NCBI RefSeq assembly: GCF_900105905.1 | Contig: NZ_FNSV01000005.1 | Span: 1,302,001 to 1,366,000, forward strand | Origin: Rhodococcus koreensis | GTDB taxonomy: Bacteria > Actinomycetota > Actinomycetes > Mycobacteriales > Mycobacteriaceae | Direction: 5' to 3' | DNA length: 64,000 bases | The notes under the pieces: generated by a model | What the model was told of the DNA's origin: nothing | The model's input: the letters and a program-made list of their open reading frames with translations, nothing else | The model's database searches: none | Part shown: positions 1-12,620 of the stretch, piece by piece | How positions within the stretch are numbered: position 1 is the first letter of the stretch | Layout of the letters: every line of letters begins with the position of its first letter | Position numbers and translations under genes: made by a program

Positions 1-19
1 ATGCTCACAGGCGATTCGG

Positions 20-850
20 TTACTGCGCCGTGCCGGTCTGGCCTGCTGCCGGCGGCTGCTTGTCGAGGCTCGGGTTGGCGGCGGGCGTCGCCGGCGCGCC
101 GGCCGCACCGCCGGAGGGCAGTGCATCGCCCTTCATGGAGGCCCGGATCTGCTCGAGGCGGCTGTGTCCGGCCATCTGGATGCTCGCCTGCTGCACTTCC
201 ATCATGCGGCCCGACACCGAGTTCTGTGCCAGCTCCGCAGAACCGAGGGCATCGGCGTAGCGCCGCTCGATCTTGTCGCGCACGGCATCGAGGCTGGGCG
301 TGTTGCCGGGAGCGGAGAGGGTGCTGTCCATCGAGCGCAGCGACTCGCTGACCCGTTCCTGCATCTTGGCCTGCTCCAGCTGGCTGAGCAGCTTGGTGCG
401 TTCCGCGACCTTGGCCTGCAGAGCCATCGCGTTCTGCTCCACGGCCTTCTTCGCCTGGGCAGCTGCCTGCAGAGACTGGTCGTGCAGTGCCTTCAGGTCT
501 TCGACGCCCTGCTCGGCGGTGACGAGCTGTGCGGCGAACGCCTCGGCGGCATTGGTGTACTGGATGGCCTTCTCGGTGTCGCCGGCGGCCTGCGCCTGGT
601 CGGCCAGGTTGACGGCCTGACGGGCGTTGGCGTTGAGCTTCTCCACCTCGTCGAGCTGGCGGCTGAGCTTCATCTCGAGCTGGCGCTGGTTGCCGATGAC
701 AGACGCGGCCTGCTGCGACAGGGCCTGGTGCTGACGCTGCGCATCCTCGATCGCCTGCTGAATCTGAACCTTGGGGTCAGCCTTCTCATCGATCTTGGAA
801 TTGAAGAGCGCCATCAGGTACTTCCATCCCTTGACGAAAGGATTAGCCAT
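20..850 (-). CDS. pspA: PspA/IM30 family phage-shock protein
   Basis: A 276-residue PspA/IM30 protein, counterpart of mycobacterial Rv2744c (35-kDa antigen), which coats and stabilises the stressed inner membrane. The N-terminus ([16 protein letters not shown]) is the amphipathic membrane-binding helix. Residues about 20-210 are a charged, Ala/Gln-rich coiled coil, followed by a flexible Ala/Pro/Gly tail (about 240-276). The reading frame is open further upstream, but only the ATG at 850 gives the family N-terminus. It lies 154 bp downstream of clgR on the same strand. In mycobacteria clgR-pspA is a SigE-driven envelope-stress operon, and the candidate SigE promoter ahead of clgR here agrees. 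The end at position 20 is a true stop. Confidence 0.93.
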   Translation of the reverse strand: MANPFVKGWKYLMALFNSKIDEKADPKVQIQQAIEDAQRQHQALSQQAASVIGNQRQLEMKLSRQLDEVEKLNANARQAVNLADQAQAAGDTEKAIQYTNAAEAFAAQLVTAEQGVEDLKALHDQSLQAAAQAKKAVEQNAMALQAKVAERTKLLSQLEQAKMQERVSESLRSMDSTLSAPGNTPSLDAVRDKIERRYADALGSAELAQNSVSGRMMEVQQASIQMAGHSRLEQIRASMKGDALPSGGAAGAPATPAANPSLDKQPPAAGQTGTAQ

Positions 851-951
851 GGGTTTGATCCTGCCTCCATCTGTTGCGCCGCGCGATGCGCGACCCGATA
901 CGCGACCGTCACGCACCGGAACAAGGGCTGCGCCCCGACTACCTGGCTCAC

Positions 952-970
952 CCGCCGACGAGATCGGCGG
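952..970. repeat. Inverted repeat between clgR and pspA
   Basis: A perfect 7-bp inverted repeat (CCGCCGA / TCGGCGG, 5-nt spacer) sits in the 154-bp gap between clgR and pspA. It could form a hairpin that attenuates or processes the shared transcript, or be a regulator site. No T-tract follows, so it is not a classical terminator. Confidence 0.35.
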
Positions 971-1004
971 TTGACTGAAATCTATCGGTTCGGCACGGGT
1001 GTTG

Positions 1005-1391
1005 CTATGCGGCAGCCAGCGCCTGCGCGGGTGCAGGGATGACCACCCGGGTGTCGCGGGCGATGGTCGTCGAACCCGGTCGTGCGCTCGCGGCGGGGGC
1101 CTCTGCGGGTGCGGATTCGACCGCGTGCCGCTCGGTGTCCGCACGCTTGGCCGAAGACCCGTCGGACAGCGATTCGCTGACGTCGACGAGCACGTCGGAC
1201 AGTGGGACGTCCAGCGCGTCGCAGATCGCCGCCAGGAGCTCACTCGAGGCTTCCTTGCGCCCTCGTTCGACCTCGGACAAGTACCCGAGGCTCACACGAG
1301 CACTGTTGGAGACCTCACGCAGGGTCCGGCTCTGCGAAACGCGCGTACGCCGAAGACTGTCACCGATTGCCTCACGCAATAGCAGCGCCAT
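1005..1391 (-). CDS. clgR: ClgR-type XRE-family transcriptional activator
   Basis: A 128-residue regulator with one Cro/C1-type helix-turn-helix at residues about 10-70; [36 protein letters not shown] and [16 protein letters not shown] cover the helices. The tail after residue 75 is Ala/Pro-rich and low complexity. It matches Rv2745c/ClgR, which activates clp protease genes and pspA under envelope and proteotoxic stress. The very C-terminus ends in Ala residues (AQALAAA); in known ClgR proteins the C-terminal end is a Clp degradation signal, so control by proteolysis is likely (inference). It stands between cinA and pspA, the order expected in mycolic-acid actinobacteria. Confidence 0.92.
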   Translation of the reverse strand: MALLLREAIGDSLRRTRVSQSRTLREVSNSARVSLGYLSEVERGRKEASSELLAAICDALDVPLSDVLVDVSESLSDGSSAKRADTERHAVESAPAEAPAASARPGSTTIARDTRVVIPAPAQALAAA

Positions 1392-1429
1392 CTCGCTCCT
1401 CCTTCATCCGTCACCTGTCTCGCCTATCT

Positions 1430-1457
1430 CAACGCACGAACAGGACCGATTGGTTCC
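1430..1457 (-). promoter_or_regulatory. Candidate SigE-type promoter for clgR-pspA
   Basis: Read on the minus strand, GGAAC (1457-1453) is followed after exactly 18 nt by CGTTG (1434-1430). This fits the mycobacterial SigE consensus GGRMC-N18/19-SGTTG. It lies between the cinA stop (1463) and the clgR start (1391), giving a 5' UTR of about 30 nt. SigE control of clgR-pspA is established in M. tuberculosis; its use here is inferred from the match. Confidence 0.65.
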
Positions 1458-1462
1458 CGACC

Positions 1463-1963
1463 TTAGCCTGCGGATGTTTCCTGCACACGATCGAGGAGTC
1501 CCGACACGGCGGCGGAAACCGCAGATTTACGGATCTGCCACCGGCCGCCGGTCAATCCGAGCTCGAGGACCGACGTTCCGGCCGCCCCGGAAATGCTCAG
1601 GAACACCGTGCCCACGGGATGTCCGTCCTGCGTGTCGGGGCCGGCGACGCCGGTCAGACCGACGCCCCAGTCGGCGCCGCAGCGGGCGCGGGCACCGTCC
1701 GCGAGCGCCTGTGCCGTGGACGCCGCCACCGGCCCGTCCTCCGCCAGCCGGGCCGGATCGACACCGGCGAGAGTTGCCTTCAGGTCGGTGGCGTAGACGA
1801 CGAGTCCGCCGCGCAGCACGTTGCTCGCGCCGGGCACACCGGCGATGGTGGCGGTGAGCAGTCCTGCGGTGAGCGATTCCGCGGTGGCGACGGTCTCGCC
1901 GCGGGCGGTGAGCACGGCAACCAGGTCGGCGGCCCGCGTGCCGTCCACCAACGGGTCGGTCAC
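1463..1963 (-). CDS. CinA C-terminal domain protein (nicotinamide-nucleotide amidohydrolase type)
   Basis: A 166-residue stand-alone CinA C-terminal domain (PncC-like), the family that deamidates NMN to nicotinate mononucleotide in pyridine nucleotide salvage. Recognisable segments are TVATAESLTAGLLTATIAGVPG (residues about 24-45), LRGGLVVYATDLKATLAGV and GLTGVAGPDTQDGHPVGTVF (about 100-120). The GTG start at 1963 overlaps the pgsA stop as GTGA, so translation is probably coupled to pgsA. The N-terminal MoaB-like domain of full CinA is absent, which is common in this family. Confidence 0.88.
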   Translation of the reverse strand: MTDPLVDGTRAADLVAVLTARGETVATAESLTAGLLTATIAGVPGASNVLRGGLVVYATDLKATLAGVDPARLAEDGPVAASTAQALADGARARCGADWGVGLTGVAGPDTQDGHPVGTVFLSISGAAGTSVLELGLTGGRWQIRKSAVSAAVSGLLDRVQETSAG

Positions 1964-2622
1964 GCCCCGGTGCTCGCGTTCGCCTCGACCTTGTGCACCC
2001 CGGCTCGCAGCCGGACGGCCTGCACGACGTAGTCCAGCCCGGTCACCACTGTCAGCAGCACGGCCGCCCCCATCAGGACCCATCCGAGGACGTCGAATCC
2101 GTCCGGCAGCGGCAGCAGGTAGAACCCGATCGCGATCGTCTGGACGAGAGTCTTGAGCTTGCCGCCCCTGCCCGCGGGAATGACCGCGTGCCGCAAGACC
2201 GCGAACCGGAGCAGCGTGATGCCCAGTTCCCGCACCGCGATCACCGCGGTCACCCACCAGGGCAGGTCGCCGAGAATCGACAGACCCACGAGGGCGGCAC
2301 CGATCAGCGCTTTGTCAGCGATGGGGTCTGCGAGCTTGCCGAAATCGGTGACGAGGCCGTACTTGCGGGCGAGTTGACCGTCGATCCGGTCGGTGATGGC
2401 GGCGACCGCGAACACGCCGGTGGCGATCAGGCGCCACGTCGTCGAGTGTCCGTCGCCGACGAACAGCACGACCAGGAAGACGGGGACCAGCAGGATCCGG
2501 AGGATTGTCAGGATGTTCGCGATGTTCAGCAGTGGTACGGCCGTCTCACTCGCGGGCTCGACCGACGGATCCGGGACCGCCGGGTTGTCGGCGGCCGTCC
2601 AATCCTCGCGCTGCGCGCTCAT
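1960..2622 (-). CDS. pgsA: CDP-alcohol phosphatidyltransferase, PgsA family
   Basis: A 220-residue integral membrane enzyme predicted to make phosphatidylglycerolphosphate from CDP-diacylglycerol and glycerol-3-phosphate. The family signature D-G-x2-A-R-x8-G-x3-D-x3-D is present as DGQLARKYGLVTDFGKLADPIAD (residues about 81-102). Four to six membrane segments can be seen, starting with NIANILTILRILLVPVFLVV. About 30 N-terminal residues are hydrophilic. It corresponds by position to Rv2746c (pgsA3), upstream of cinA and clgR on the same strand, with a GTGA overlap into cinA. Confidence 0.92.
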   Translation of the reverse strand: MSAQREDWTAADNPAVPDPSVEPASETAVPLLNIANILTILRILLVPVFLVVLFVGDGHSTTWRLIATGVFAVAAITDRIDGQLARKYGLVTDFGKLADPIADKALIGAALVGLSILGDLPWWVTAVIAVRELGITLLRFAVLRHAVIPAGRGGKLKTLVQTIAIGFYLLPLPDGFDVLGWVLMGAAVLLTVVTGLDYVVQAVRLRAGVHKVEANASTGA

Positions 2623-2739
2623 CGGAGCACCGCAGCGTCGAACTGCACCCCGGGACGCGGCGGGGAGTGGGAGGGATTCGTAGGTCGTACCGGCACGTGC
2701 CTAAGAATATCGGTACGGCCGTTGGCTAATGTTCACGAC

Positions 2740-3264
2740 ATGACTTCTCGGACGCCGGACACCGCCGACAATCAGCTGATCGTGCGGCGAGCACGAACCT
2801 CCGACGTTCCCGAGATCAAGCGTCTGATCGACATCTACTCCGGCAAGATCCTGCTCGAGAAGAACCTCGTGACCCTGTACGAATCCGTTCAGGAGTTCTG
2901 GGTGGCCGAGCGCGGCGGCAACGTGATCGGTTGTGGCGCAATGCACGTCCTGTGGGCGGACCTGGGCGAGGTGCGCACGATCGCAGTCGATCCGTCGGCC
3001 AAGGGCCAGGGTGCGGGCCATCACGTGGTGGCCAAATTGATCGAGGTCGCGCGGGAACTCGAACTCGAGCGCCTGTTCGTTCTCACGTTCGAGGTCGACT
3101 TCTTCGGCAAGCACGGATTCGTGGAGATCGACGGCACACCCGTGACCGCCGAGGTGTACGCGGAGATGTGCCGTTCGTACGACACCGGTGTCGCCGAGTT
3201 CCTCGACCTGAGCTACGTCAAGCCGAACACCCTCGGCAACACCCGAATGCTTCTCACTCTCTGA
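2740..3264 (+). CDS. GNAT acetyltransferase, ArgA-like (amino-acid N-acetyltransferase)
   Basis: A 174-residue single-domain GNAT protein matching Rv2747, which acetylates L-glutamate in the first step of arginine synthesis. The acetyl-CoA region is visible as VRTIAVDPSAKGQGAGHHVV (residues about 82-101), with FFGKHGFVEID as the closing GNAT motif. The ATG at 2740 is chosen over a longer open frame because the protein then begins directly before the fold (LIVRRARTSDVPEIKRLI). It is divergent from pgsA with a 117-bp gap and is followed by a candidate terminator. Confidence 0.87.
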   Translation: MTSRTPDTADNQLIVRRARTSDVPEIKRLIDIYSGKILLEKNLVTLYESVQEFWVAERGGNVIGCGAMHVLWADLGEVRTIAVDPSAKGQGAGHHVVAKLIEVARELELERLFVLTFEVDFFGKHGFVEIDGTPVTAEVYAEMCRSYDTGVAEFLDLSYVKPNTLGNTRMLLTL

Positions 3265-3284
3265 AATCCCAGTGCGTGAGACAG

Positions 3285-3305
3285 ATGGGCCCTGATCCCA
3301 TTTTT
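3285..3305 (+). terminator. Candidate intrinsic terminator after the ArgA-like gene
   Basis: A short hairpin ATGGG / CCCAT (7-nt loop) runs directly into five Ts, 20 bp after the acetyltransferase stop. The stem is only 5 bp, so it may be weak. Confidence 0.4.
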
Positions 3306-3337
3306 GTTCGATGAACCCGTCCCGAGAGAGCGAGAAC

Positions 3338-3622
3338 ATGTCCCTGTTCGTAGTGGAGTACACGTATTCGGCCGATACCGTCGCCGGACGCGACGAGCAT
3401 CGCCCCGCCCACCGGGAGTGGCTCGGCGAACTGGCCGAGCAGAAGACGGTGGTGTCGTCCGGCCCGTTCGCGGACGGTAGCGGCGCGTTCATCATCGTCG
3501 ACGCCGCCGACGCGGCGACCGTGGAACAGCTTTTCACCCACGACCCGTTCGCCCGCAACGGCCTGGTGACGGCCACCCGGATCGTCGAATGGGTTCCGGT
3601 ACTCGGCGAATTCAGCTCCTGA
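3338..3622 (+). CDS. YciI family protein
   Basis: A 94-residue YciI-fold protein of the ferredoxin-like dimeric alpha/beta-barrel group. Features are the N-terminal strand (MSLFVVEYTY), the His-containing helix DEHRPAHREWLGELAEQ, and SGPFADGSGAFIIVDA. The closing part resembles the usual LVTATRIVEWVPVLG ending. The ATG at 3338 follows a GAGAG-type ribosome site; an in-frame start at 3311 would add nine residues without homology value. It is the positional counterpart of Rv2749. The enzymatic role of the family is unproven. Confidence 0.82.
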   Translation: MSLFVVEYTYSADTVAGRDEHRPAHREWLGELAEQKTVVSSGPFADGSGAFIIVDAADAATVEQLFTHDPFARNGLVTATRIVEWVPVLGEFSS

Positions 3623-3664
3623 ACCGCCGAGCACCGGACCCCTCGAGCACGACGCCCGGCGGAG

Positions 3665-4648
3665 TTACTTCGCCGGCGTCGCGTTCCGCGTCTTGAGGAG
3701 GCTGGCGACGGTCGTCACTGCCAGCACACCGATGATGACGGCGAGCGAGAACACCGTCGACACCTCCGGGACGGCCACGTGCTCCCCACCGTTGATGAAG
3801 CCCAGCGTGTTCTCGTGCAGAGCGTGCAGAACCAGCTTGACGCCGATGAACGCCAGGATGATCGACAGGCCGTACGACAGATACACCAGGCGATCCAGCA
3901 GGCCGCCGATCAGGAAGTACAGCTGACGCAGACCCATCAGCGCGAACGCGTTGGCCGTGAACACCAGGTACGGCTCCTGGGTGAGCCCGTAGATCGCGGG
4001 GATCGAGTCGAGCGCGAACAGCACGTCGGTGAATCCGATGGCGACCAGCGCGAGCAGCAGCGGCGTCACGACGCGCTTGCCGTTGATCCGTGTGACGAGC
4101 TTGTCGCCGTCGTAGGTGTCCGTGGTGGGGAGGATCTTCTTCGCGATGGCGACGATCTTGCTGTCGCGTTCCTCCTCTACCTCCTTCTCGTGCCCGTGAT
4201 CACGCACCAGTGTGTACGCGGTGTAGATGAGGAACGCGCCGAACAGGTAGAACACCCAGCTGTAGGCGTTGATCGCCGCGGCGCCGACGCCGATGAAGAT
4301 TCCGCGCATCACCAGCGCCATCACGATGCCGATCAGCAGCACCTTCTGCTGGTACTCCCGTGGCACCGCGAACGTTCCCATGATGATGACGAACACGAAG
4401 AGGTTGTCGACCGACAACGCCTTCTCGGTGACGTATCCGGCGAAATATTCGCCGCCGTACTGGCTTCCCCACAGCCACATCACGATCAGGCCGAACAGGA
4501 TCGCGACGCCGATGTAGACCGACGACCAGAACGCCGACTCACGGAACGTGGGGGCGTGCGGGGTGCGTACGTGAGCGAAGAAGTCGAAGACGAACAGTCC
4601 GAGAATCACCACACAGGTGATGACCCAGACCAGCGGTGACACATGCAT
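3665..4648 (-). CDS. TerC/Alx family integral membrane protein (probable Mn2+ exporter)
   Basis: A 327-residue membrane protein with about nine hydrophobic segments and both TerC hallmarks: SVDNLFVFVII near residue 80 and ALDSIPAIYGLTQEPYLVFT near 215, whose acidic residues lie in the membrane. TerC/Alx/MeeF proteins export manganese or help metalate secreted enzymes. The ATG at 4648 has an SD (GGAGGT) 8 nt upstream; an in-frame GTG at 4654 is only 4 nt away and less likely. The SD lies in the 3' arm of a strong hairpin that is part of a structured leader, so manganese-responsive translation control is likely. Confidence 0.9.
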   Translation of the reverse strand: MHVSPLVWVITCVVILGLFVFDFFAHVRTPHAPTFRESAFWSSVYIGVAILFGLIVMWLWGSQYGGEYFAGYVTEKALSVDNLFVFVIIMGTFAVPREYQQKVLLIGIVMALVMRGIFIGVGAAAINAYSWVFYLFGAFLIYTAYTLVRDHGHEKEVEEERDSKIVAIAKKILPTTDTYDGDKLVTRINGKRVVTPLLLALVAIGFTDVLFALDSIPAIYGLTQEPYLVFTANAFALMGLRQLYFLIGGLLDRLVYLSYGLSIILAFIGVKLVLHALHENTLGFINGGEHVAVPEVSTVFSLAVIIGVLAVTTVASLLKTRNATPAK

Positions 4649-4655
4649 GAACACA

Positions 4656-4800
4656 GACCTCCGGTAGACCTAGCGGGTACCGGAGGTCTCTCCCGCCGCG
4701 CCGGAACCTTCTGTCCGAGCGACTGACAGCCCCGGATCGGCAATGGTGCCGATCGTGTTGACGATGCTGTCACAGAGGTGGGGATACTCCCCTCCAATTC
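4656..4800 (-). promoter_or_regulatory. Structured leader RNA of terC, yybP-ykoY (Mn2+) riboswitch-like
   Basis: On the transcript strand the leader begins with GGGGAGUA (4792-4785), the hallmark loop of yybP-ykoY riboswitches, followed by UCGUCAA as in that motif. A closing stem GACAGC/GCUGUC (4771-4766 with 4730-4725) encloses two hairpins, AUCGU/ACGAU and CGGCA/UGCCG, making a three-way junction. The last element is an 11-bp perfect hairpin (GACCTCCGGTA at 4656-4666 with its complement at 4678-4688) that buries the terC ribosome site. Seen: motif and stems. Inferred: manganese as ligand and translational switching. A different TerC-leader class is possible. Confidence 0.58.
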
Positions 4801-4857
4801 GGTGACCATTCAACCACACTGCGCGAGAATCGCCCATTTCGGACACGCGCACGCGGG

Positions 4858-7431
4858 CTACTCCTGGTCGGACGGGGCCTCGTCCGGGTCGCCGCCGCGG
4901 ATCGACCACAGCAGACCGTCGAGTTCGTCGGGCTTGATGAGCACCTCGCGGGCTTTCGAACCCTCGCTGGGGCCCACCACTCCCCTGGTCTCCATCAGGT
5001 CCATCAGGCGGCCTGCCTTTGCGAAACCGACACGCAGTTTCCGCTGCAGCATCGACGTGGAGCCGAACTGGCTGGAGACGACGAGTTCCACCGCCTGCAA
5101 CAGCACGTCCATGTCGTCGCCGATGTCGGGATCGACGTCCTTCTTCTCCCCGACCTTGGCGGCGGTGACGCCGTCGGTGTACTCCGGCTCCGCCTGGTTC
5201 TTGCTGAAATCGACGACCGCGGAGATCTCCTCGTCGGTGATGAACGCGCCCTGCAGGCGTGTCGGCTTGCCTGCGCCCATCGGCAGGAACAGCCCGTCAC
5301 CCATACCGATCAGCTTCTCGGCGCCGGGCTGGTCCAGGATGACCCGTGAGTCGGTCAGGGAGGACGTCGCGAAGGCGAGCCGTGACGGCACGTTGGTCTT
5401 GATCAGACCCGTCACGACGTCCACCGACGGCCGCTGTGTGGCGAGCACGAGGTGGATACCGGCGGCGCGCGCCTTCTGGGTGATCCGCACGATCGCGTCC
5501 TCGACGTCGCGCGGCGCGGTCATCATGAGGTCCGCGAGTTCGTCGACGATGGCGAGGATGTACGGATACGGCCGGTAGACCCGTTCGCTACCGAGCGGCG
5601 CGGTGATCTCTCCCGACTTCACCTTGGCGTTGAAGTCGTCGATGTGGCGCACCCGGTTGGCCTGCATGTCCTGGTAGCGCTGCTCCATCTCCTCCACCAG
5701 CCAGGCCAGCGCGGCCGCCGCCTTCTTCGGCTGGGTGATGATGGGCGTGATGAGGTGCGGAATGCCTTCGTACGGCGTCAACTCCACCATCTTGGGGTCG
5801 ATGAGGATCATCCGGACCTCGTCGGGTGTCGCGCGGGACAGCAGCGACACCAGCATCGAGTTCACGAAGCTGGACTTACCGGAACCGGTGGAACCGGCCA
5901 CGAGCAGGTGCGGCATCTTCGCGAGGTTGGCACTGACGAAGTCGCCCTCGATGTCCTTGCCGAGACCGATCACCAGCGGGTGGTGGTCCTTGCGGGTGCT
6001 TGGGGCGGTGAGCACATCGGCGAGGCGCACCATCTCACGGTCGGAGTTGGGGACCTCGATACCGACCGCGGACTTGCCCGGGATCGGCGCGAGCAGGCGC
6101 ACGTTGTCGGTGGCGACGGCGTACGCGATGTTGCGGGCGAGCGCGGTAATCTTCTCGACCTTCACACCCGGGCCGAGTTCCACCTCGTAGCGGGTGACGG
6201 TCGGGCCGCGGGTGAATCCGGTGACGGCGGCGTCGATCTTGAACTGTTCGAGGACCTCGGTGATGGCCTCGATCATCGCGTCGTTGGCCGAACTGCGCTT
6301 CTTCGGCGCATCGCCCTCGATGAGCAGGGACGTCGGTGGCAGTGTGTAGTCGCCCTCGACCACCCGGTCGGTGACGAACTTGTCGACGTCGGGTAGCGGT
6401 TCCGGTTCGGGTTCCAGCTTCGGGGCGACGACGGGCTTGGCCTTGGCGCGCGGCCGTTTCGGGGCCGGTGCCGGAGCGGGCACGGGTTCCGTGGCGGGTT
6501 CGGTCTCCCACAGCCCGAGCACCTCCGTCTTCGCGGTGTCGCTGACGTCGTACTCGTCGGTGGGATAGTTGTCGGCCGGGGCACCCCGGACCCCGGTCTT
6601 GTAGTCGTCGACGGGGTAGCCGTCGGCATCGAAGAGGGTGGGGTCGTATTCGCCGTCCTCGTAGTACTCGCTGTCGTAGTCGCCGTAGTGATCGCGGCCG
6701 AACGATGTTCCGAAGTACGACTGCAGCTTGCCGGGCACCTCGCGGACCGTGGTCCCGGTCAGGAGCAGGACACCGAACAGTGCCGCCATCAGCAGCAGCG
6801 GCGCGGCCAGCCACACGGTGAGACCGTCGGTCAGGGGACCGCCCGCCGCGTACCCGACGAAGCCGGCGCCGCGTGCCCTGCCGTCGGCGTCGGCGGGCGA
6901 CCCCGTCGCGATGTGCCACAGGCCGAGAACCGGCAGACCGACCAGCAGCGACCCCAGCACCAGCCGGGGCCGGATCTCGGGTTTCGGTTCGGTCCGCATC
7001 AGGATCACCGCGACGGCGACACCGATCAGCGGCAGGACAGCGGACGCCCCGCCGAACACGGCGCGGACTCCGGTCTCGATCCACTCGCCCACCGGACCGC
7101 CGGCGGAGAACCAGATTCCGCCGGCGACCACGACGCTGATCGCAATCAGTCCGAGGGCGATGCCGTCGCGCCGGTGTCCCTGCTCGATCTCGGCCGCCCT
7201 GCCGACGGTGCGGGTGGTGGCTCCGACGCCCTTCGCCACGAGCGACCAGCCGCCGCCGATTCCCCGGCCCACCGACTTCAGGGGACCGGATGCGGACGCC
7301 TTCTTCGCGGCGGGCCTCCGGGCGCCGCCGCGCGGCGACGTGGACTTACGCGGAGTGCTGACCGTCCGGGTCGTGCGGGACTTCGGCTTGGACGTCGTGC
7401 TCGAACCGCGGGCGCTCGCCTTACCTGCCAT
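4858..7431 (-). CDS. ftsK: FtsK/SpoIIIE DNA translocase
   Basis: An 857-residue divisome motor that pumps chromosome ends through the septum. The order is: a basic N-terminal tail (1-85), four membrane segments (about 90-230), an acidic Tyr/Asp- then Pro-rich linker (240-350), the alpha/beta motor with Walker A GSTGSGKS (513-520) and Walker B region [14 protein letters not shown] (about 618), and a C-terminal gamma winged helix (about 785-845; [20 protein letters not shown]). The ATG at 7431 is chosen because the frame upstream belongs to another gene. It is the counterpart of Rv2748c and lies upstream of the terC leader. Confidence 0.95.
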   Translation of the reverse strand: MAGKASARGSSTTSKPKSRTTRTVSTPRKSTSPRGGARRPAAKKASASGPLKSVGRGIGGGWSLVAKGVGATTRTVGRAAEIEQGHRRDGIALGLIAISVVVAGGIWFSAGGPVGEWIETGVRAVFGGASAVLPLIGVAVAVILMRTEPKPEIRPRLVLGSLLVGLPVLGLWHIATGSPADADGRARGAGFVGYAAGGPLTDGLTVWLAAPLLLMAALFGVLLLTGTTVREVPGKLQSYFGTSFGRDHYGDYDSEYYEDGEYDPTLFDADGYPVDDYKTGVRGAPADNYPTDEYDVSDTAKTEVLGLWETEPATEPVPAPAPAPKRPRAKAKPVVAPKLEPEPEPLPDVDKFVTDRVVEGDYTLPPTSLLIEGDAPKKRSSANDAMIEAITEVLEQFKIDAAVTGFTRGPTVTRYEVELGPGVKVEKITALARNIAYAVATDNVRLLAPIPGKSAVGIEVPNSDREMVRLADVLTAPSTRKDHHPLVIGLGKDIEGDFVSANLAKMPHLLVAGSTGSGKSSFVNSMLVSLLSRATPDEVRMILIDPKMVELTPYEGIPHLITPIITQPKKAAAALAWLVEEMEQRYQDMQANRVRHIDDFNAKVKSGEITAPLGSERVYRPYPYILAIVDELADLMMTAPRDVEDAIVRITQKARAAGIHLVLATQRPSVDVVTGLIKTNVPSRLAFATSSLTDSRVILDQPGAEKLIGMGDGLFLPMGAGKPTRLQGAFITDEEISAVVDFSKNQAEPEYTDGVTAAKVGEKKDVDPDIGDDMDVLLQAVELVVSSQFGSTSMLQRKLRVGFAKAGRLMDLMETRGVVGPSEGSKAREVLIKPDELDGLLWSIRGGDPDEAPSDQE

Positions 7432-7511
7432 GGCTCTCAGATTAGTCGCTACGGCACCTTCCGGACCATCCGCAACACCCGTAACACGGCCAGAGCTGCG
7501 TCGAAATGGCC

Positions 7512-8135
7512 TCAGAACCCTCGGTCGAGGGAGGTCACGGCCTCGATGTCGGCGGCCTCGCCCTCGGTCTCGATCCGCACCTGATTCCGGCCGAACGCGT
7601 GCAGGGCGAGTTCCGACGGTTCCCCTCGCAGGATCACCCGGCCGGCGCCGGCCGTGCGGACGGTGGCCTGCTCCCCGGACGGCCGCTCGAGTACCACCGT
7701 CACCGGGGCGTGCCGGTAGCCGAGCTTGCCGACCTTGCGCGCCAGACCCCACAGCGCGTCCTGACGGTCGGCGGGCAGCACGCGCGGCTCCCACCCGTCG
7801 TGGGCGCGGCGCACGTCCTCGTGGTGGACGAACATCTCCCCCAGGTTCACCTGCGCGTCCACCCAGTACATCGGCGACCACATCGGCGGACCCGACCGGA
7901 CCTCGTCCAGCAGCCGGCTCCACGGACGCGTCGCCGTCTCGTTCTGGACGCGTTCGGTGTACCCGGCGAGCAGGCCCACGACGATGCCCGGGGCAGCGTC
8001 GAGGCGTCGTTCGCGCACGATCAGGTGGGCGGCCAGGTCCCGGTTGGTCCACGTCCCGCAGAGGGTCGGGGCGTCGGGACCGAATTCGGCCATCGAGTCG
8101 ACGAGGGAGAGGCGTTCATCGCGGGCAAAGGTCAC
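7512..8135 (-). CDS. TIGR03085 family DinB-fold metal-binding protein
   Basis: A 207-residue member of the DinB/mycothiol-dependent maleylpyruvate isomerase-like group. The N-terminal four-helix part has [19 protein letters not shown] (the first metal His) and [17 protein letters not shown] (further His ligands near residue 104). The C-terminal part (about 140-207) is the small beta domain common to the group. Members often act with mycothiol or have unknown roles. It sits between ftsK and RNase J on the same strand with short gaps. Confidence 0.82.
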   Translation of the reverse strand: MTFARDERLSLVDSMAEFGPDAPTLCGTWTNRDLAAHLIVRERRLDAAPGIVVGLLAGYTERVQNETATRPWSRLLDEVRSGPPMWSPMYWVDAQVNLGEMFVHHEDVRRAHDGWEPRVLPADRQDALWGLARKVGKLGYRHAPVTVVLERPSGEQATVRTAGAGRVILRGEPSELALHAFGRNQVRIETEGEAADIEAVTSLDRGF

Positions 8136-8160
8136 CCGACCGAATCTACCTGTCGGAGAA

Positions 8161-11886
<3,726 letters not shown>

Positions 11887-11991
11887 TGCGCTGATCCTCC
11901 TACCGAACTCCCTGGTCGGGAGTCCCTCCTGAATGCATCGACCCTAGTCGCAGCATCGGCCTGACACTGTCCGAGGGTGACATCACCAAGC

Positions 11992-12043
11992 TGAGGTCAC
12001 GACTGCTTGACTGGCGTCACGGTTGACGTCATGCTGGCGTCAT
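11992..12043 (+). promoter_or_regulatory. Repeated TGnCGTCA-type boxes before the RHH gene
   Basis: Three near-identical boxes TG(G/A)CGTCA occur at 12012-12020, 12024-12032 and 12035-12043, spaced 12 and 11 bp (about one helical turn). A weaker one, TGAGGTCAC, is at 11992. The last box overlaps the ATG of the ribbon-helix-helix gene. RHH proteins bind such short direct repeats, so autorepression is a reasonable inference. Confidence 0.45.
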
Positions 12044-12518
12044 GGACCTCGGCATCTATGTCTCCCGGCTGCGAGACGACCTGAACGCAGCAGCCGCACT
12101 CGGCGACGAGCAGACGCGGGCGACCGCTGCGGCGCTCGCCGCCGCAGTCGAACCCGCCGCGCGCCTGCTCCTCCTGTCGGCGCTCACCGACTTTGCGGGA
12201 GAGGTGTCTTCCGAACTCGGCAATCGCACCGTCGGCGTGCGCCTGGACGGCAGCGAGGTGGCGGTCGACGTGCACCGGACTCCCGCCCAGCCCGGGCCGG
12301 ACAGGGAACGCACCGCCACCGCCGAGGACATCGGTGCCGCGTTCGATGACGTCACCGGTGACATCAGCCGCGTCACCCTCCGCCTGATGGATCAGATCAA
12401 GTCGAAGGCCGAGGAGGCCGCCTCCCAGAACGGGGTGTCGCTCAATTCCTGGGTGTCGCAAGCGGTCCAGGGCGCGCTCAAGGACCAGATGCGCCGGAAC
12501 GGGAGAGGCGATTTCTGA
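12042..12518 (+). CDS. Ribbon-helix-helix (HicB/Arc-like) DNA-binding protein
   Basis: A 158-residue protein. The C-terminal 45 residues carry an RHH-type segment: SRVTLRLMDQIKSKAEEAAS followed by NGVSLNSWVSQAVQGALKDQ, the pattern of HicB- or Arc-like repressors and antitoxins. The N-terminal ~100 residues (Ala-rich helical region, then GNRTVGVRLDGSEVAVDVHR) are not recognised. No toxin-like partner lies next to it. It is divergent from thyX. Helically phased repeats before the start suggest that it controls itself. Confidence 0.72.
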   Translation: MDLGIYVSRLRDDLNAAAALGDEQTRATAAALAAAVEPAARLLLLSALTDFAGEVSSELGNRTVGVRLDGSEVAVDVHRTPAQPGPDRERTATAEDIGAAFDDVTGDISRVTLRLMDQIKSKAEEAASQNGVSLNSWVSQAVQGALKDQMRRNGRGDF

Positions 12519-12620
12519 GCGCCGGTGCACTCACTCCACGCGCCCGTCGGCGGCGGTGATGTAATTACGTCGCATCAGCCACACGGTGAGAGTCGCCACG
12601 GGCTCGAAGGAGCGAAGAAC

